Source: Maniola hyperantus (Eukaryota > Arthropoda > Insecta > Lepidoptera > Nymphalidae). Taken from it: a stretch of DNA of 64,000 nucleotides. The first letter of the stretch is position 1. Every line of letters begins with the position of its first letter. Below the pieces are notes generated by a model. That model saw nothing but the letters and a program-made list of their open reading frames with translations, was not told the origin of the DNA and searched no databases. Position numbers and translations under genes: made by a program. Positions 41,110 to 51,825 of this stretch are shown piece by piece. The stretch spans positions 14,654,720 through 14,718,719 of the forward strand of contig NC_048537.1 of the NCBI RefSeq assembly GCF_902806685.2, given 5' to 3'.

Positions 41110-41284
41110 GAGCCTCGATAGCTCAACGGTTAAAGGAGCGGACTGAAAACCGAAAGGTCTCCGGTTCATATCCCACCCGTTGCACTATTGTTGTACCTAC
41201 TCCTAGCACAAGCTTTACGCTTAATTGGAGGGGAAAGGGGAATATTAGTCAGCAATCAATTTGGCTAATACGTATTCTTTTAAC
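41110..41284 (+). mobile_element. SINE-3
   Basis: A tRNA-derived head: GAGCCTCGATAGCTCAACGG (A box region), GCGGACTGAAAACCGAAAGG (like the anticodon arm of tRNA-Phe with GAA) and CCGGTTCATATCCC (B box at 41161-41174). The body has CTACTCCTAGCACAAGC, AGGGGAATATTAGTC and ends GGCTAATAC. Copies in reverse lie at 23000 and 49965. Confidence 0.8.
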
Positions 41285-41716
41285 AAAAAAAACCGGCCAA
41301 GTGCGAGTCAGGCTCGCGCAATGAGGGTTCCGTACTACAGTCGTATTTTTCGACATTTTGCACGATAATTCAAAAACTATGATGCATAAAAATAAATAAA
41401 AATCTGTTTTAGAATGTACAGGTGAAGACCTTTCATATGATACCCCACTTGATATAGTCACTCACTTCAAAAGTTGAAAATACTAATTATTAGTACATGA
41501 CCACAATTTAATTTTTTTTGTGTGATCTAACCCTAAATTCACGGTTTTCAGATTTTTCCCCGAATGTCAGCTATAAGATCTACCTACCTGCCAAATTTCA
41601 TGATTCTAGGTCAACGGGAAGTACCCTGTAGGTTTCTTGACAGACAGACAGACAGACAACAAAGTGATCCTATAAGGGTTCCGTTTTTCCTTTTGAGGTA
41701 CGGAACCCTAAAAAAA
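41285..41716 (-). mobile_element. GTTCC-1 element, full length
   Basis: AAAACCGGCCAAGTGCGAGT to GAGGTACGGAACCCTAAAAAA. A clean copy with (CAGA)n, inserted directly after SINE-3. Frames at 41249-41461 are within it. Confidence 0.9.
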
Positions 41717-42102
41717 GTAAGTAGGTAGGTAGGTGGTACATAGAATTTCCTTTTACGTTCTTAACATTATTATCATTTTTATCAAACATGTAAGTTGCTA
41801 CTACGGTGTTACCTTGAGGGCTTTATTTAATCTCGCGATATCTACCTAATAATTCATATATTTCGAAACCAATTACAATAGGATCGCTTGATTTCGTAGA
41901 TAAAATTGCTGTAACAATTACCTACCTATTGATAAATTATTTATTATTGCCTAATGTAGGTCGGGGTAATTAGGTAATTCGAAATTTATAAGAGTAATCG
42001 TGTCGATACTGTAGCCTATCTTGGATAACGACTTAATATTTAGCTGACTAGATAGGTAGGTAGGTACAAGAGAAGAAAGATCCTTATTATCTTCTAGGAA
42101 CG
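41717..42102. other. No gene seen
   Basis: AT-rich with GTAGGTAG clusters. Confidence 0.5.
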
Positions 42103-42508
42103 GTAGGTAGGTATAGTTAAAGACCTGGAGAATGACATAGGCTACTTTTTATCCCAGAAAATTAAAGAGTTCAAGATTCAAGATTCTTTATTTGCAGAAA
42201 CATTTTTACAATGAGATGTTTTAAAAAAAATCCGGTATAAATATTTCACCTTACAATAATCAGGCATGCAAAATTAGTACATAGTAAAATAATTTAATTT
42301 TTAACATATTATATGCCTTAAAATTAAAAATTTCATCTATTGTAATACAAATTAGAGCTTAGATTAGATATGATCAAATTTTCTATAGGCAGCTGTACCA
42401 TGCACCACCAACTAGATTTAAAAAAACGGGCCGAATTGAGAACCGCCTCCTTTTTGGAAGTCGGTTAAAAACAAAATCCACACGAACGAAGTCGCGGACT
42501 TCAGCTAG
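42103..42508 (+). mobile_element. Helitron-like HLE-3/HLE-2 copy split by an insertion
   Basis: The left part (42103-42172) has TATAGTTAAAGACCTGGAGA and TACTTTTTATCCCAGAAAAT; the right part (42474-42508) has CCACACGAACGAAGTCGCGG and CTTCAGCTAG|T. The 5' end is missing. Between them are a reversed LINE tail and an AACCGACTTCC-type repeat. Confidence 0.65.
42173..42420 (-). mobile_element. Reversed retroelement 3' tail inside HLE
   Basis: CAAGATTCAAGATTCTTTAT at the left is the reverse of a (AATCTTG)n LINE tail; the interior is AT-rich 3' UTR-like sequence. No coding part. Confidence 0.55.
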
Positions 42509-42854
42509 TGTAAATACCTAGTTTGTACTCGGCATCTTATATTACAAAGTAACTATACCAGTTCAATATATTAAAAAAAAACAATTATCGAGGTGCGTAC
42601 GCGCATCTTTCTATCGAACCAAAAACTTAAAACGTTTGGCGACGTCATAACTATATGTGAACTGTGTCAACACTGTGTTGGCACAGTTGTTAAAAGTTTA
42701 AGGGCAACCTAAATTGATGGCCCAATGCCGTTTAATCTTCATCGACTGGCCACTAAATAGGTACCTACTGCATGACGTACCTACTATGAAAACTATTTTG
42801 TTTTTTTTTAAACACATTTGAATAAAATTTTGAGACATAGATTTTAGAACTTAA
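42509..42854. other. No gene seen
   Basis: Unassigned. Confidence 0.45.
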
Positions 42855-43036
42855 CTAGCTTATTCCCGCGACTTCGTCTTAGGGGTTAAATTTTCAAAAA
42901 TCCTTTCTTAGCGGATGCCTACGCGCGTCATAATAGCTATCTGCATGCCAAATTTCAGTCCGATCCGTCCAGTAGTTTGAGCTGTGCGTTGATAGATCAG
43001 TCAGTCATTCAGCCACTCACCTTTTATATATTTAAA
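42855..43036 (-). mobile_element. Helitron-like element HLE-1, internally deleted
   Basis: A|CTAGCTTATTCCCGCGAC then a jump from CTTCGTC to TTAGGGGTTAAATTTTC, losing about 40 bp. The far end is TATATATTTAAA, one base off the usual TTTAGA. It contains a small GCGC duplication (TACGCGCGTC). Confidence 0.8.
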
Positions 43037-44326
43037 AATATATGCCTAGGAAATAATATCATTAAGCACCATAATGAACAAGGGAAATGTAACAAAAGCG
43101 TTTAGTAGCATCACATCGACTGTAGCAATGTACCCACTTGTTACATACGTGCATACATGTACAAACATAACGTCGTCCTTCAATAAGCACGTGCAGAAGC
43201 AAAAAACACCATACATAGACGTACCATGTACCCGTACATTATGAATAGGGTGCCACGTGATCATAAACTATAGATGGTATAACCATGGTTTGCTATTTAG
43301 ACACAGAGACATAAATATTTTCTAATTTTTCATACAAATTTATGTATTTTACAAAGATATTATAAAACTCCAGATCGGCAAAACTTATAAACTTACAATT
43401 GTATTTTAAAAGTGAAGACAAATTACCTACTTGAGACTACGACCAAAGTTTTCTAATAAATAAATAAATCTGCTACAAATAATCACTAGAATACAGTTGT
43501 TTCCGAAGTTAATAAATATGGTAATCTATTGTGACCTTTTTTAACGTATGCATACTACATCACTACATTGATTCGATCATAATTAATTTATCTGTGCGAG
43601 CGTTCGAAATTTGAAACTAAAGTGTTAATCGAACTAACCTTGATTTTTAGTGTTTCGTAACAAATATTTTACATCGATTATGTTTTAGATGTTAAATCGT
43701 TTATTTTTCTCCTCTTATTAAAAAAAGTAATAATAATGAATGTAGCCTTCAAGCTATATTTTGATTAATTGCGTTACTAAGATAAGCTTTTTTAAATATG
43801 TACGTATTTTTGTAATAAAATATCATGAATATATAATAACAATTTTAGACTTTATCAGTAATTTTTATCAAACAAAATGTCTATCCGTCAGGAAACTCAC
43901 ACTGTAAAATTGTGAAATCCGGCATGAACTTTTACACACATTGGTCATATTATTTAGAGGTCAATTCATTATTACAGAATCTAATTATGCCTTAATTATC
44001 TCATGACCTTTATTAAAACCTGTGACAATAAATAAAGAGAGAGAGAAAAAAACATTTTCTGATGGGCATAAGAGATAGAGAATTAAAGAAATGAAAAATA
44101 TAACCAATGAAAAATTAAAAAGAAACCCTCGTCAGAGGTACTAATCTCCCGGGTAGGTATACCGTATAAGAAGCTGCCATTACTGATGTCTATGTAATGC
44201 AACAAACCGCATTAAAACTGGCGCTTTTTGGTACTTTTGAGGACAGTGGTAACAGACATCTACACTAACCAATTAACAAACACACGAAGTCTAACCTCTA
44301 CGGTCTCCGTTAGTCTTAGGTCTCCG
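43037..44326. other. About 1.3 kb without recognised genes
   Basis: AT-rich. A 72-codon minus-strand frame (43046-43264) has cysteine and histidine residues but no spacing typical of a zinc finger. ACAATAAATAAAGAGAGAGAG near 44026-44046 looks like a retroelement tail. Confidence 0.5.
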
Positions 44327-45110
44327 ACAACGGAAGGTGTAACCGGGCAAAAACGAAGACAGGTGATAGTAGGTACTGATGACTTCTGATACGAAAAAAC
44401 CGGCCAAGTGCGAGTCAGGCTCGCGCAATGAGGGTTCCGTACTACGGTCGTATTTTTTCGTCATTTTGCACGATAATTCAAAAACTATGATGTATAAACA
44501 TAAATAAAAATCTGTTTCAGAATGTACAAGTAAAGCCCTTTCATATGATACCCCACTTGATACAGTCACTCACTTCGAAAGTTGAAAATACTAATTCTTA
44601 GTTTATGACCACAATTTAATTTTTTTTGTGTGATCTAACCCTAAATTCACGGATTTCAGATTTTTCCCCAAATATCAGCTAAAAGATCTACCTACCTGCC
44701 AAATTTCATGATTCTAGGTCAACGGGAAGTACCCTGTAGGTTTCTTGACAGACAGACAACAAAGTGATCCTATAAGGGTTCCGTTTTTCCTTTTGAGGTA
44801 CGGAACCCTAAAAACGCGAAAAAAAATTATAAAATCCTATAATTTTGTAAAAGTTTGCGATATATTGCAAAAAAAACATCTGACTGACGCTAGAGGTCAA
44901 CGAACGTTGCGTAAGTAAGCCACTCGGAGTCATTGCCGCGTCGTAGGTAGGCCATGACCCGAGGTTTGCACGCTATATATTTGCGGGTTTGAAAAATACT
45001 AAATCACTGAAACTACAAAATGGGGCAAATGGTCATTGGTATATTGGATTGTGTTTTGGTAGTATAACGATAACGCTAAGTTTTTACTAGCGTTCTGGTT
45101 ATACCCTGTA
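44327..45110. mobile_element. TIR element M6, interrupted by GTTCC-1
   Basis: Left end (decayed) GGAAGGTGTAACCGGGCAAA; right end TTACTAGCGTTCTGGTTATA then CCCTGTA. Interior matches the 24014 copy: CTGACGCTAGAGGTCAACGA, CACGCTATATATTTGCGGG. It carries a whole GTTCC-1 element at 44394-44814. Confidence 0.75.
44394..44814 (-). mobile_element. GTTCC-1 element nested in M6
   Basis: AAAAAACCGGCCAAGTGCGA to TACGGAACCCTAAAAA. ACG is found at both junctions (44391-44393 and just after 44814), a possible 3-bp duplication. The 92-codon minus-strand frame at 44291-44569 is inside it. Confidence 0.85.
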
Positions 45111-45318
45111 TAAGTAAATAAGAGCCGGGTACACCACAATACCAACCTCTAGGCGTAAAAACTGTGCTATCAAGCGTACTGCGGTCTGTACTTATATTAT
45201 AATAATATTATGGCGGAGAACCGGTTGTGTTACAATAATATCATGAAGGAAAGTATCGAAAAGTAGCCACGATCCTCAATAGTGAAGGAGCGACACGAGG
45301 AGGAAGAGTATAAGTATA
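45111..45318. other. Unassigned
   Basis: No feature. Confidence 0.4.
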
Positions 45319-45454
45319 CTAACAGCCGCACTCAGAGTCGCTAATCGTTACTTAAGATTGAGTTAAAACGAGATAGATTTATGTGTGAGATATAGCTCTG
45401 TCTCGTTTTAACTAAACTTAAGTAACGATTAAGCTACTCTGAGTACGGCTGTTA
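45319..45454. mobile_element. Palindromic element M2, variant ends
   Basis: Outer arms CTAACAGCCGCACTCAGAGT and ACTCTGAGTACGGCTGTTAG; inner arms TCGTTACTTAAG, GTTAAAACGAGATAG and CTGTCTCGTTTTAAC. The core is as in other M2 copies, but the outer 25 bp are different sequence. Confidence 0.7.
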
Positions 45455-45699
45455 GAGTAGGTAGGTATTGAATAATTTAAATTTCCAGACATTCGGTACA
45501 CATTACATAACAGCCAAGGTTGCACACAACAATACATAGCGTAACACATACAAAAGTCAAGATCATACATGTATTGTACCTACCCACTGCGGAGGTTATA
45601 TTTTCTACTTGTTCAGCTGTAAACTTGAAAATAGAAAATGCATTTCATTATATATTTCGTGCCGTAATTTGCTTAACGAATTTAAGATGACTAAGGTCA
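45455..45699. other. Unassigned
   Basis: No supported feature. Confidence 0.4.
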
Positions 45700-46290
45700 A
45701 AGCAGAATGCTACTCTATAAGGCGCAAGTCCGCCCTCACATGGAGTACTGCTCCCACGTTTGGGCTGGAGCACCCCAGTACCAACTCCTTCGATTTGATC
45801 GGATCCAAAGGCGGGCTGTTCGACTTGTGGACGATCCCAAGACCCAAACTAACCGCTCGTTGGAATGCCTGGAGCACCGCAGAGACGTTAGCTCTCTATG
45901 CGTGTTCTATCGCCTGTATAATGGGGAGTGCTCTGAAGAGCTTTTTGACCTCATTCCACCCTCTTTTTTCTACAACCGCACCGCGCGCCACCGTAAGGAA
46001 TTTCACCCTCACCATCTGGGTGTCTGGTGCACTTCGACCGTCCGCTGCGCCAGATCCTTCTTTCCACGCACGTGCAAACTGTGGAACCAACTCCCATCGG
46101 CGGTGTTCCCACTAGATTATAACATGGGGTTATTCAAGGGGCGGACCAACAAATTCCTAAAAGGCCGGCAACGCATCGGCGGCTCCTCTGGTGCTGCAAA
46201 TGTTCATGGGCGGTGGTAATCACTTAACATCAGGTGACCCGCCTGCTCGTTTGCTCGCTATATCTATTTTAAAAAAAATGCAAGACCATC
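45700..46290 (+). mobile_element. CR1/Jockey-type LINE, 3' end with open frame
   Basis: An uninterrupted frame from 45707 to 46219 (170 codons) encodes the C-terminal part of a non-LTR reverse transcriptase: YKAQVRPHMEYCSHVWAGAP at the start, FDRIQRRAVRLV, a cysteine/tyrosine stretch CVFYRLYNGECSEELF, and CKLWNQLPSAVFP near the end, finishing VHGRW. RVRPHLEYC...VW and IQRRA.R are hallmarks of the CR1/Jockey thumb region. The polymerase core and endonuclease are lost by 5' truncation. The 3' UTR is short and includes AATCACTTAACATCAGGTGA and CCCGCCTGCTCGTTTGC, ending in an A-rich run. With no stops it is among the youngest insertions in the window. Overlapping frames on both strands in 45609-46115 are shadows. 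Confidence 0.85.
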
Positions 46291-46357
46291 TAATTATACC
46301 TATGTATGTAGGTATGTATATTCTTATTGCACCACAAAACACAAATGACAGGTTACA

Positions 46358-46408
46358 AAAAGTGCGGGCCTCCCAAACCCGATTGCCATCTCGACCTGTC
46401 GCATACTA
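46358..46408. mobile_element. M1 right half
   Basis: CCCGATTGCCATCTCGACCT then GTCGCATACTA. The left half is missing. Confidence 0.7.
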
Positions 46409-46768
46409 AAGTTATATAAGACACCATAACGTATAAAATCCGCGCGGGCACCGTATCTGCTAAATTCCTAAAAACACATTATTTATTATTCGTAGCGACG
46501 TAATATTATTTTTCGTAGCACCTTATCTACACGTGGCAAAGTTCTAATTATTGACTAGTCCGTTTCCCTAATTACAAAAAATAAGGGTTATGTTTACACA
46601 AACATAATCTATGTGTGACAAACAATCGCGAACCGCAGTGCCTTTCAATTAGCTCACTATGATTATACTACGTCATTTCCTTACTCATGCTAACGTCCAT
46701 TGATAGCTTAGCTATTACCTAAGCGATGGATTTTTTAAAGTTAAATTTCTGAGGCGCGGCTTGAGATG
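46409..46768. other. No gene seen
   Basis: Unassigned. Confidence 0.45.
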
Positions 46769-47220
46769 TTTTTAGGGTTCCGTACCTCAAAAGGAAAAAC
46801 GGAACCCTTATAGGATCACTTTGTTGTCTGTCTGTATGTCTGTCTGTCTGTTTGTCTGTCTGTCAAGAAACCTACAGGGTACTTCCCGTTGACCTAGTAT
46901 TATGAAATTTGGCAGGTAGGTAGATCTTATAGCTGACATTTGGGGAAAAATCTGAAAACCGTGAATTTAGGGTTAGATCACACAAAAAAAATTAAATTGT
47001 GGTCATGAACTAATAATTAGTATTTTCAACTTTCGAAGTGAGATAACTATATAAGTGGGGTATCATATGAAAGGTCTTCACCTGTACATTCTAAAACAGA
47101 TTTTTATTTATTTTTATGCATCATAATTTTTAAATTATCGTGCAAAATGTCGAAAAAATACGACTGTAGTACGGAACCCTCATTGCGCGAGCCTGACTCG
47201 CACTTGGCCGGTTTTTTTTT
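46769..47220 (+). mobile_element. GTTCC-1 element, full length
   Basis: TTTTTAGGGTTCCGTACCTC to CACTTGGCCGGTTTTTT. A clean copy with (CTGT)n near 46826-46864. Confidence 0.9.
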
Positions 47221-47233
47221 AAATTATTATAAA

Positions 47234-47420
47234 CTAGATGATGCCTGCGACTTCGTCCGCGTGGATTTATTTTCAAAAATCCCGTGGAAATTCTTTAATT
47301 TTCCGGGATAAAAAGTAGCCTATGTCCTTCCCCGGGATATACCTAAGTAAGCTAACTCTGTACCAAATATTAAAAAAATCGGTTAAACTGTTGGGCCGTG
47401 AAAAGCTTTATTAGTATGGA
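47234..47420 (-). mobile_element. Helitron-like element HLE-2
   Basis: A|CTAGATGATGCCTGCGAC at the left, TTAGTATGGA|T at the right. The CTGTCTGTC block has been deleted. Confidence 0.8.
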
Positions 47421-47587
47421 TGGCCGCCAAACATTATAGCTGTTTTGAGACCGCCATCTTTTATCAGATATGTTATAATACCTACCAACCAAGTAGTGAA
47501 CTAACCTAGTATAACCAAGTAGTTATAGGTAAATGCCATAGATTAAAAAATCTACCTTTTACTTGTCACAGGATAAATACTTAAACA
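47421..47587. other. Spacer
   Basis: Unassigned. Confidence 0.4.
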
Positions 47588-47809
47588 TCTAAATATATAA
47601 AAGGAAAATGTGACTGACTGACTGACTGATCTATCAACGCACAGCTCAAACTACTGGTCAGATCGGGCTGAAATTTGGCATGCAGATAGCGGTTTGACGT
47701 AGGCATCCGCTAAGAAAGGATTTTTGAGAATTCAACCCCTAAGGGGGTGAAATAGGGGTTTGAAATTTGTGTAGTCCACGCGGACGAAGTCGCTAGCATA
47801 TTATGCTAG
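47588..47809 (+). mobile_element. Helitron-like element HLE-1
   Basis: A|TCTAAATATATAAAAGGAA to ATTATGCTAG|T. All blocks are present. Confidence 0.85.
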
Positions 47810-48289
47810 TTAAAAATAAATCCTCAAGATTTTCTTTAAACTTCCACGTAAATTTTGTAATCTAACTGCATTTGAATACTAAACAATTTAGAATTAGTTA
47901 CCTTCCAAAACATAAGTAGGTACGAGTACCTATTCAATACTCGGTTATCCACTTCAGCTAACTCTCCTCAATCAACAATATGCAACAGCATTCTTGACAA
48001 GTAGGCCACGACCACCCTCGCGTTGTAGATTTACATGAAAATTATATTCACAAATATACCTATTGTAAAACGGCTCTCGAAGTAGGTTTACAGCACCGAA
48101 ACGCTCCTAAGATCTCACCAAGTGCCGAATGTCGCAATCTTGCAAGCGTAAACCGTTCGAAGAACTTTGAAATGTGTTGAGTGTTGACAAGTGTAGTGAT
48201 GGGACACGTCGATAATTGCTAGTCGAGTCGAGCTTAACGAAACTATTACTAGTCTCGTTAAATCTTATGATCATTATCATTTCAGCATG
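47810..48289. other. No gene seen
   Basis: Unassigned; the 61-codon minus frame 48107-48292 has no features. Confidence 0.45.
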
Positions 48290-48425
48290 CACACACTACG
48301 CAGCGTAGGCCTTTCCCGAGACCGCTACCATACCTGGTCTGGTCCTCAGTCTTCCTAATCCAGCTACTTCCCGCCATCTTTATAATCGTCGGTCCATCTT
48401 GTTTGCTTGCGCTCCACACTACACT
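48290..48425 (-). mobile_element. RTE-like LINE, C-terminal piece
   Basis: On the minus strand: AAGATGGACCGACGATTATA, GATGGCGGGAAGTAGCTGGA, TTAGGAAGACTGAGGACCAG. Translation gives MAGSSWIRKTED, like the DDIKRVAG..W..KAQDR phrase of RTE proteins. Short and frame-broken. Confidence 0.6.
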
Positions 48426-49265
48426 TACGCTTACGTACTTATTTATTAATATTACAATGACATTAAATAATCCAATTTCAATTTGACAGACGAACCGTAT
48501 TTTGTTTAGATATGGATATTAAAATAAAATTATAATGAAAAAGAAATTATTAAAAGACACGCATTCCCATATTTTCACCGTCATCGCAGGAAAACACTCT
48601 AAAATTTTATTTTACTGGTGTCGCAATCACAATAATTATTCATGTTTGGAGTAGGTACTTAGGTAGGTATTTATTAACTCAATATTTATATTTAAATATT
48701 ATTTATAATTATTTATTTCAATATATCTCACTGTAAACACCAACGAAAATTAAAAATTAGAATAGCAAAATTAAAAATAATATGTGGAAGAATAACAAAT
48801 TAACCTTATAAGTACTAATAGGAAAACCATTGCGGTTAAACGTTATCCGTGAAACAACAATAATGGACATTTTGATTATTAGTTTCAGTAATTTATATTT
48901 AAAGGGAAATAAACAAATTTTTACCTCCTTCGTCTATGAGTATTAATAATTGCGCGTATGTTTAATTAGTTATGTTAATTTTAATTTTCTTGCGTTAATT
49001 ATATTTCTTGATTATCATTTTAATAGCATTGTCCACTACACATCCTTAAGAGCAGTCACGATATAAAGAGCAATAATTATTAAAATGTCAGAAAATATTA
49101 AGTGCATAATTTATAGAGATGGAAACAAGACTGTTTTAAAATCATTAAAATATTATTTTACAAAAATGTTTTTATCATACACTGTATTTTTGAACTCATA
49201 CTTAGTACATACGTATTATCACAATTTTACGACCATCATAATATTATTAAGTTGTGTTAACTTAG
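48426..49265. other. About 840 bp without recognised genes
   Basis: Very AT-rich. The 67-codon frame 49085-49288 runs into the SINE and has no known features. Confidence 0.5.
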
Positions 49266-49563
49266 TCGGTAGGACGTCCGCCTTCTGATCGGAGGTCAGG
49301 GGTTCGATCCCGGGCACGCACCTCTAACTTTTCGGAGCTGTGTGCGTTTTTAATAATTAAATATCACTTGCTTTAACGGTGAAGGAAAACATCGTGAGGA
49401 AACCTGCATGCCTGAGAGTTCTCCATAATGTTCTCAAAGGTGTGTGAAGTCTACCAATCCGCACATCGCCAGCGTGGTAGATTATGGCCAAAACCCTTCC
49501 CAGTATGAGAGGAGACCCGTGCTCTGTAGTGAGCCGGTGATGGGTTGATCATGATGATGATGA
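49266..49563 (+). mobile_element. SINE-2, full length
   Basis: Head AGTCGGTAGGACGTCCGCC, B box GGGGTTCGATCCCGGGC (49300-49316), body through CATGCCTGAGAGTTCTCC and GGTGATGGGTTGATCATG to the GATGATGATG tail. TAATATTAAGTTG-like sequence follows it and a close form (AATATTATTAAGTTG) precedes it, a probable target-site duplication. Confidence 0.9.
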
Positions 49564-49964
49564 TAATATTAAGTTGACAACTAGAACAAAATTGGCATTA
49601 AAAACGCTTAAAAGGGTCACAGGTTAACTTAATGGGAAAATATATTGAAATATTTTAAAAAAAACTGAAAACTAATGCTTATGCAAAGTACCTAGTTCTC
49701 TCTATTTATTCTACTAGATACCTAATCACACGTTAAAGACTCTGTTGATCATGGCATGATTTACTAGATTATGGTAATGACACTTAGACAGCTGACATTA
49801 TACAGAGCTTGCATCCATCTATCTTACATAAGCATACGAGGACATGAGCTTTAGTCAAACTAAGACAAATCCCACGAGCAATGCGACCAAATAAGCTGGA
49901 ATCGCGAAAACATATACTAATCTATTATTATCTTATAAAACATATAATATTTTTTTTTAAAGAA
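49564..49964. other. No gene seen
   Basis: AT-rich. Confidence 0.45.
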
Positions 49965-50123
49965 TATTAGCCATGTTAAATGACTAATATTCCCTTTTCC
50001 TCTCCAACTAAGCTTCAGGCTTGTGCTAGGAGTAGGTACGACAATAGTGCAACGGGCGGGGTTTGAACCGTCGACCTTTCGATTTTCAGACCACTCCTTT
50101 ACCGGTTGAGCTATTGAGGCGCT
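49965..50123 (-). mobile_element. SINE-3
   Basis: Reverse copy: ATTAGCCATGTTAAATGAC to CCGGTTGAGCTATTGAGGC, with GGGTTTGAACCGTCGACC (B box) and TCGATTTTCAGACC. The 81-codon frame 50063-50308 starts in it and is not a gene. Confidence 0.8.
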
Positions 50124-50877
50124 TGATTGATAAATATTATTCGATTAGGTACCCGCCCCGATTTGAACATGTGCAATGCATAGACGTAGGTTTATGCAAA
50201 CCATGCAACGTAAGCAAATCGCTTCCCAAATCCCGCGCGTTATCAATATGGTTTGACCAAAGCTTTACCGTCCAGTTCCCACGTGATCCTAGTTTTTACT
50301 ACTTCTAAATAATGTTCCCATTTGTTAGCAGAGCATCTGCACAGTCTGCGCTTGTAAGACTAGTATGTACCTACTACACATGTTAAGAATGACCTTAAAA
50401 CATAAATGTTATGCCCAAAAAAATATTTCTCATAACATCCTATTACGTAACCAAGATATCGTAAACAATTATTTTACTAAATGATATTGTAGAGACGTAC
50501 CTAGTTATTAAAAACTACACTAAGGCTTTTTTAAATTTAATATTTAAATAACTAGTAAAAATATAAATTACAGAACAATGTGAGTAGATACCATATATTT
50601 CTTCTCTGGCGAGGCATGAGAACGCGAATATTTCCTTTGTTTGTTCAAATAAAACTATATTTTTTTGCCGCCGTGATATTTTAACAAGAGATAAAATTAT
50701 AATTATTTTACTGTTTATCGGTCTTGTGTAGGTACTTTGTAGTCAATTAATAATTATTATAGGTACTAAAGCTCGACAAAAAATTATTAATTAGCCGGAC
50801 ATCCCTATTTAGTAAAAAAAAACATTATTACTTTAGTATTTCCATTAGAAAAAGTTGGCATACAAAATGTACATATG
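50124..50877. other. No gene seen
   Basis: AT-rich, unassigned. Confidence 0.5.
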
Positions 50878-51040
50878 TACGATGCCGTGTAGAAACCAAA
50901 GGCGTATGGGTTTAATAAAAACTGCCATACCCCTTCCAGGTTAGCCCGCATCCGTTTTAGACTTTATCATCAATTCATCACTTACCACTAGGTGAGATAG
51001 CAGTCAAGGGCTAACTTGTATCTGAATAAAATAAAATAAA
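50878..51040 (+). mobile_element. SINE-1, 3' part
   Basis: GTACGATGCCGTGTAGAAAC, TGCCATACCCCTTCCAGGTT, CAGTCAAGGGCTAACTTGTA and an ATAAAATAAAATAA tail. The head is truncated. Confidence 0.8.
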
Positions 51041-51348
51041 CTATTTTTATGTGCCAGTGCAGAGCAAAAATATTGGATATGTATAATAGACGTTTCCACT
51101 GCTAGATGTCTATAAACATTCGTTACTACGTTTATCTTTTTCTAGTTATGAACGAATCCAACGACGCGTCGTTCGACGTAACATTTATTCAATTAGTTTT
51201 GTTTCTGCAATCCTATTTATTTGGGCTACATTTGCATACAGTATAGTCTAGTCACTAGTGTATCTAGTACTCGGTGCGATAGCTACTAATCGGCTTTTAA
51301 TGTTGTTCGGAACGTCGATTGTGGCGGTCACCGTCTATTAACACACTT
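51041..51348. other. No gene seen
   Basis: Unassigned. Confidence 0.45.
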
Positions 51349-51475
51349 AACAAGTTTTGATTCAATTAGACTGTCGCTCTATCTGTCATCGTACTGTTTT
51401 GCCAATCACATTCCGAATTAGGACACACAATAATTTAGGACCGATTTATTAATCGCCAAATAACTTTTAGACGTT
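51349..51475. repeat. Diverged direct repeat, left copy
   Basis: AACAAGTTTTGATTCAATTA, TCATCGTACTGTTTTGCCAA, ATAATTTAGGACCGATTTAT. It corresponds to 51681-51825 in the same orientation, with substitutions and small indels. Confidence 0.75.
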
Positions 51476-51502
51476 TTGACAAATATTGTGTACTTCTACT
51501 AC

Positions 51503-51680
51503 ACACGCGTAAAATTTACACGCGTAAAATTTAACTCCTCGCGCACCTTTTTAACTTTTTATGTCAAATTTCATGTCAAAAGTACGTTAGTCCTTATTTT
51601 AAAGGTGAACCGTACTTTTGACATGCCAGTTGACCCATAGAGTTAAAATGGCGCATGAGGAGTCATTTTGTACGGACTAT
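51503..51680. mobile_element. Palindromic TIR element M4
   Basis: ACGCGTAAAATTTAACTCCT to AGGAGTCATTTTGTACGGAC: a near-complete palindrome including the CATGTCAAAAGTACG / CGTACTTTTGACATG pair and a short loop. The left edge has a 16-bp tandem duplication of ACGCGTAAAATTTAC. Confidence 0.7.
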
Positions 51681-51825
51681 AACAAGTTTTTATATTTTAA
51701 TTAGACTGGCGATGCATCGCGGTACATCTGTGATCGTCATCGTACCTACTGTTTTGCCAATGACATTTCGAATTTTAAACAACAATAATTCAGGGCCGAT
51801 TTAGTAATCGGCAAATAGACAGTTT
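51681..51825. repeat. Diverged direct repeat, right copy
   Basis: AACAAGTTTTTATATTTTAA, CTACTGTTTTGCCAATGACA, ATAATTCAGGGCCGATTTAG. It lies directly after M4. Confidence 0.75.
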
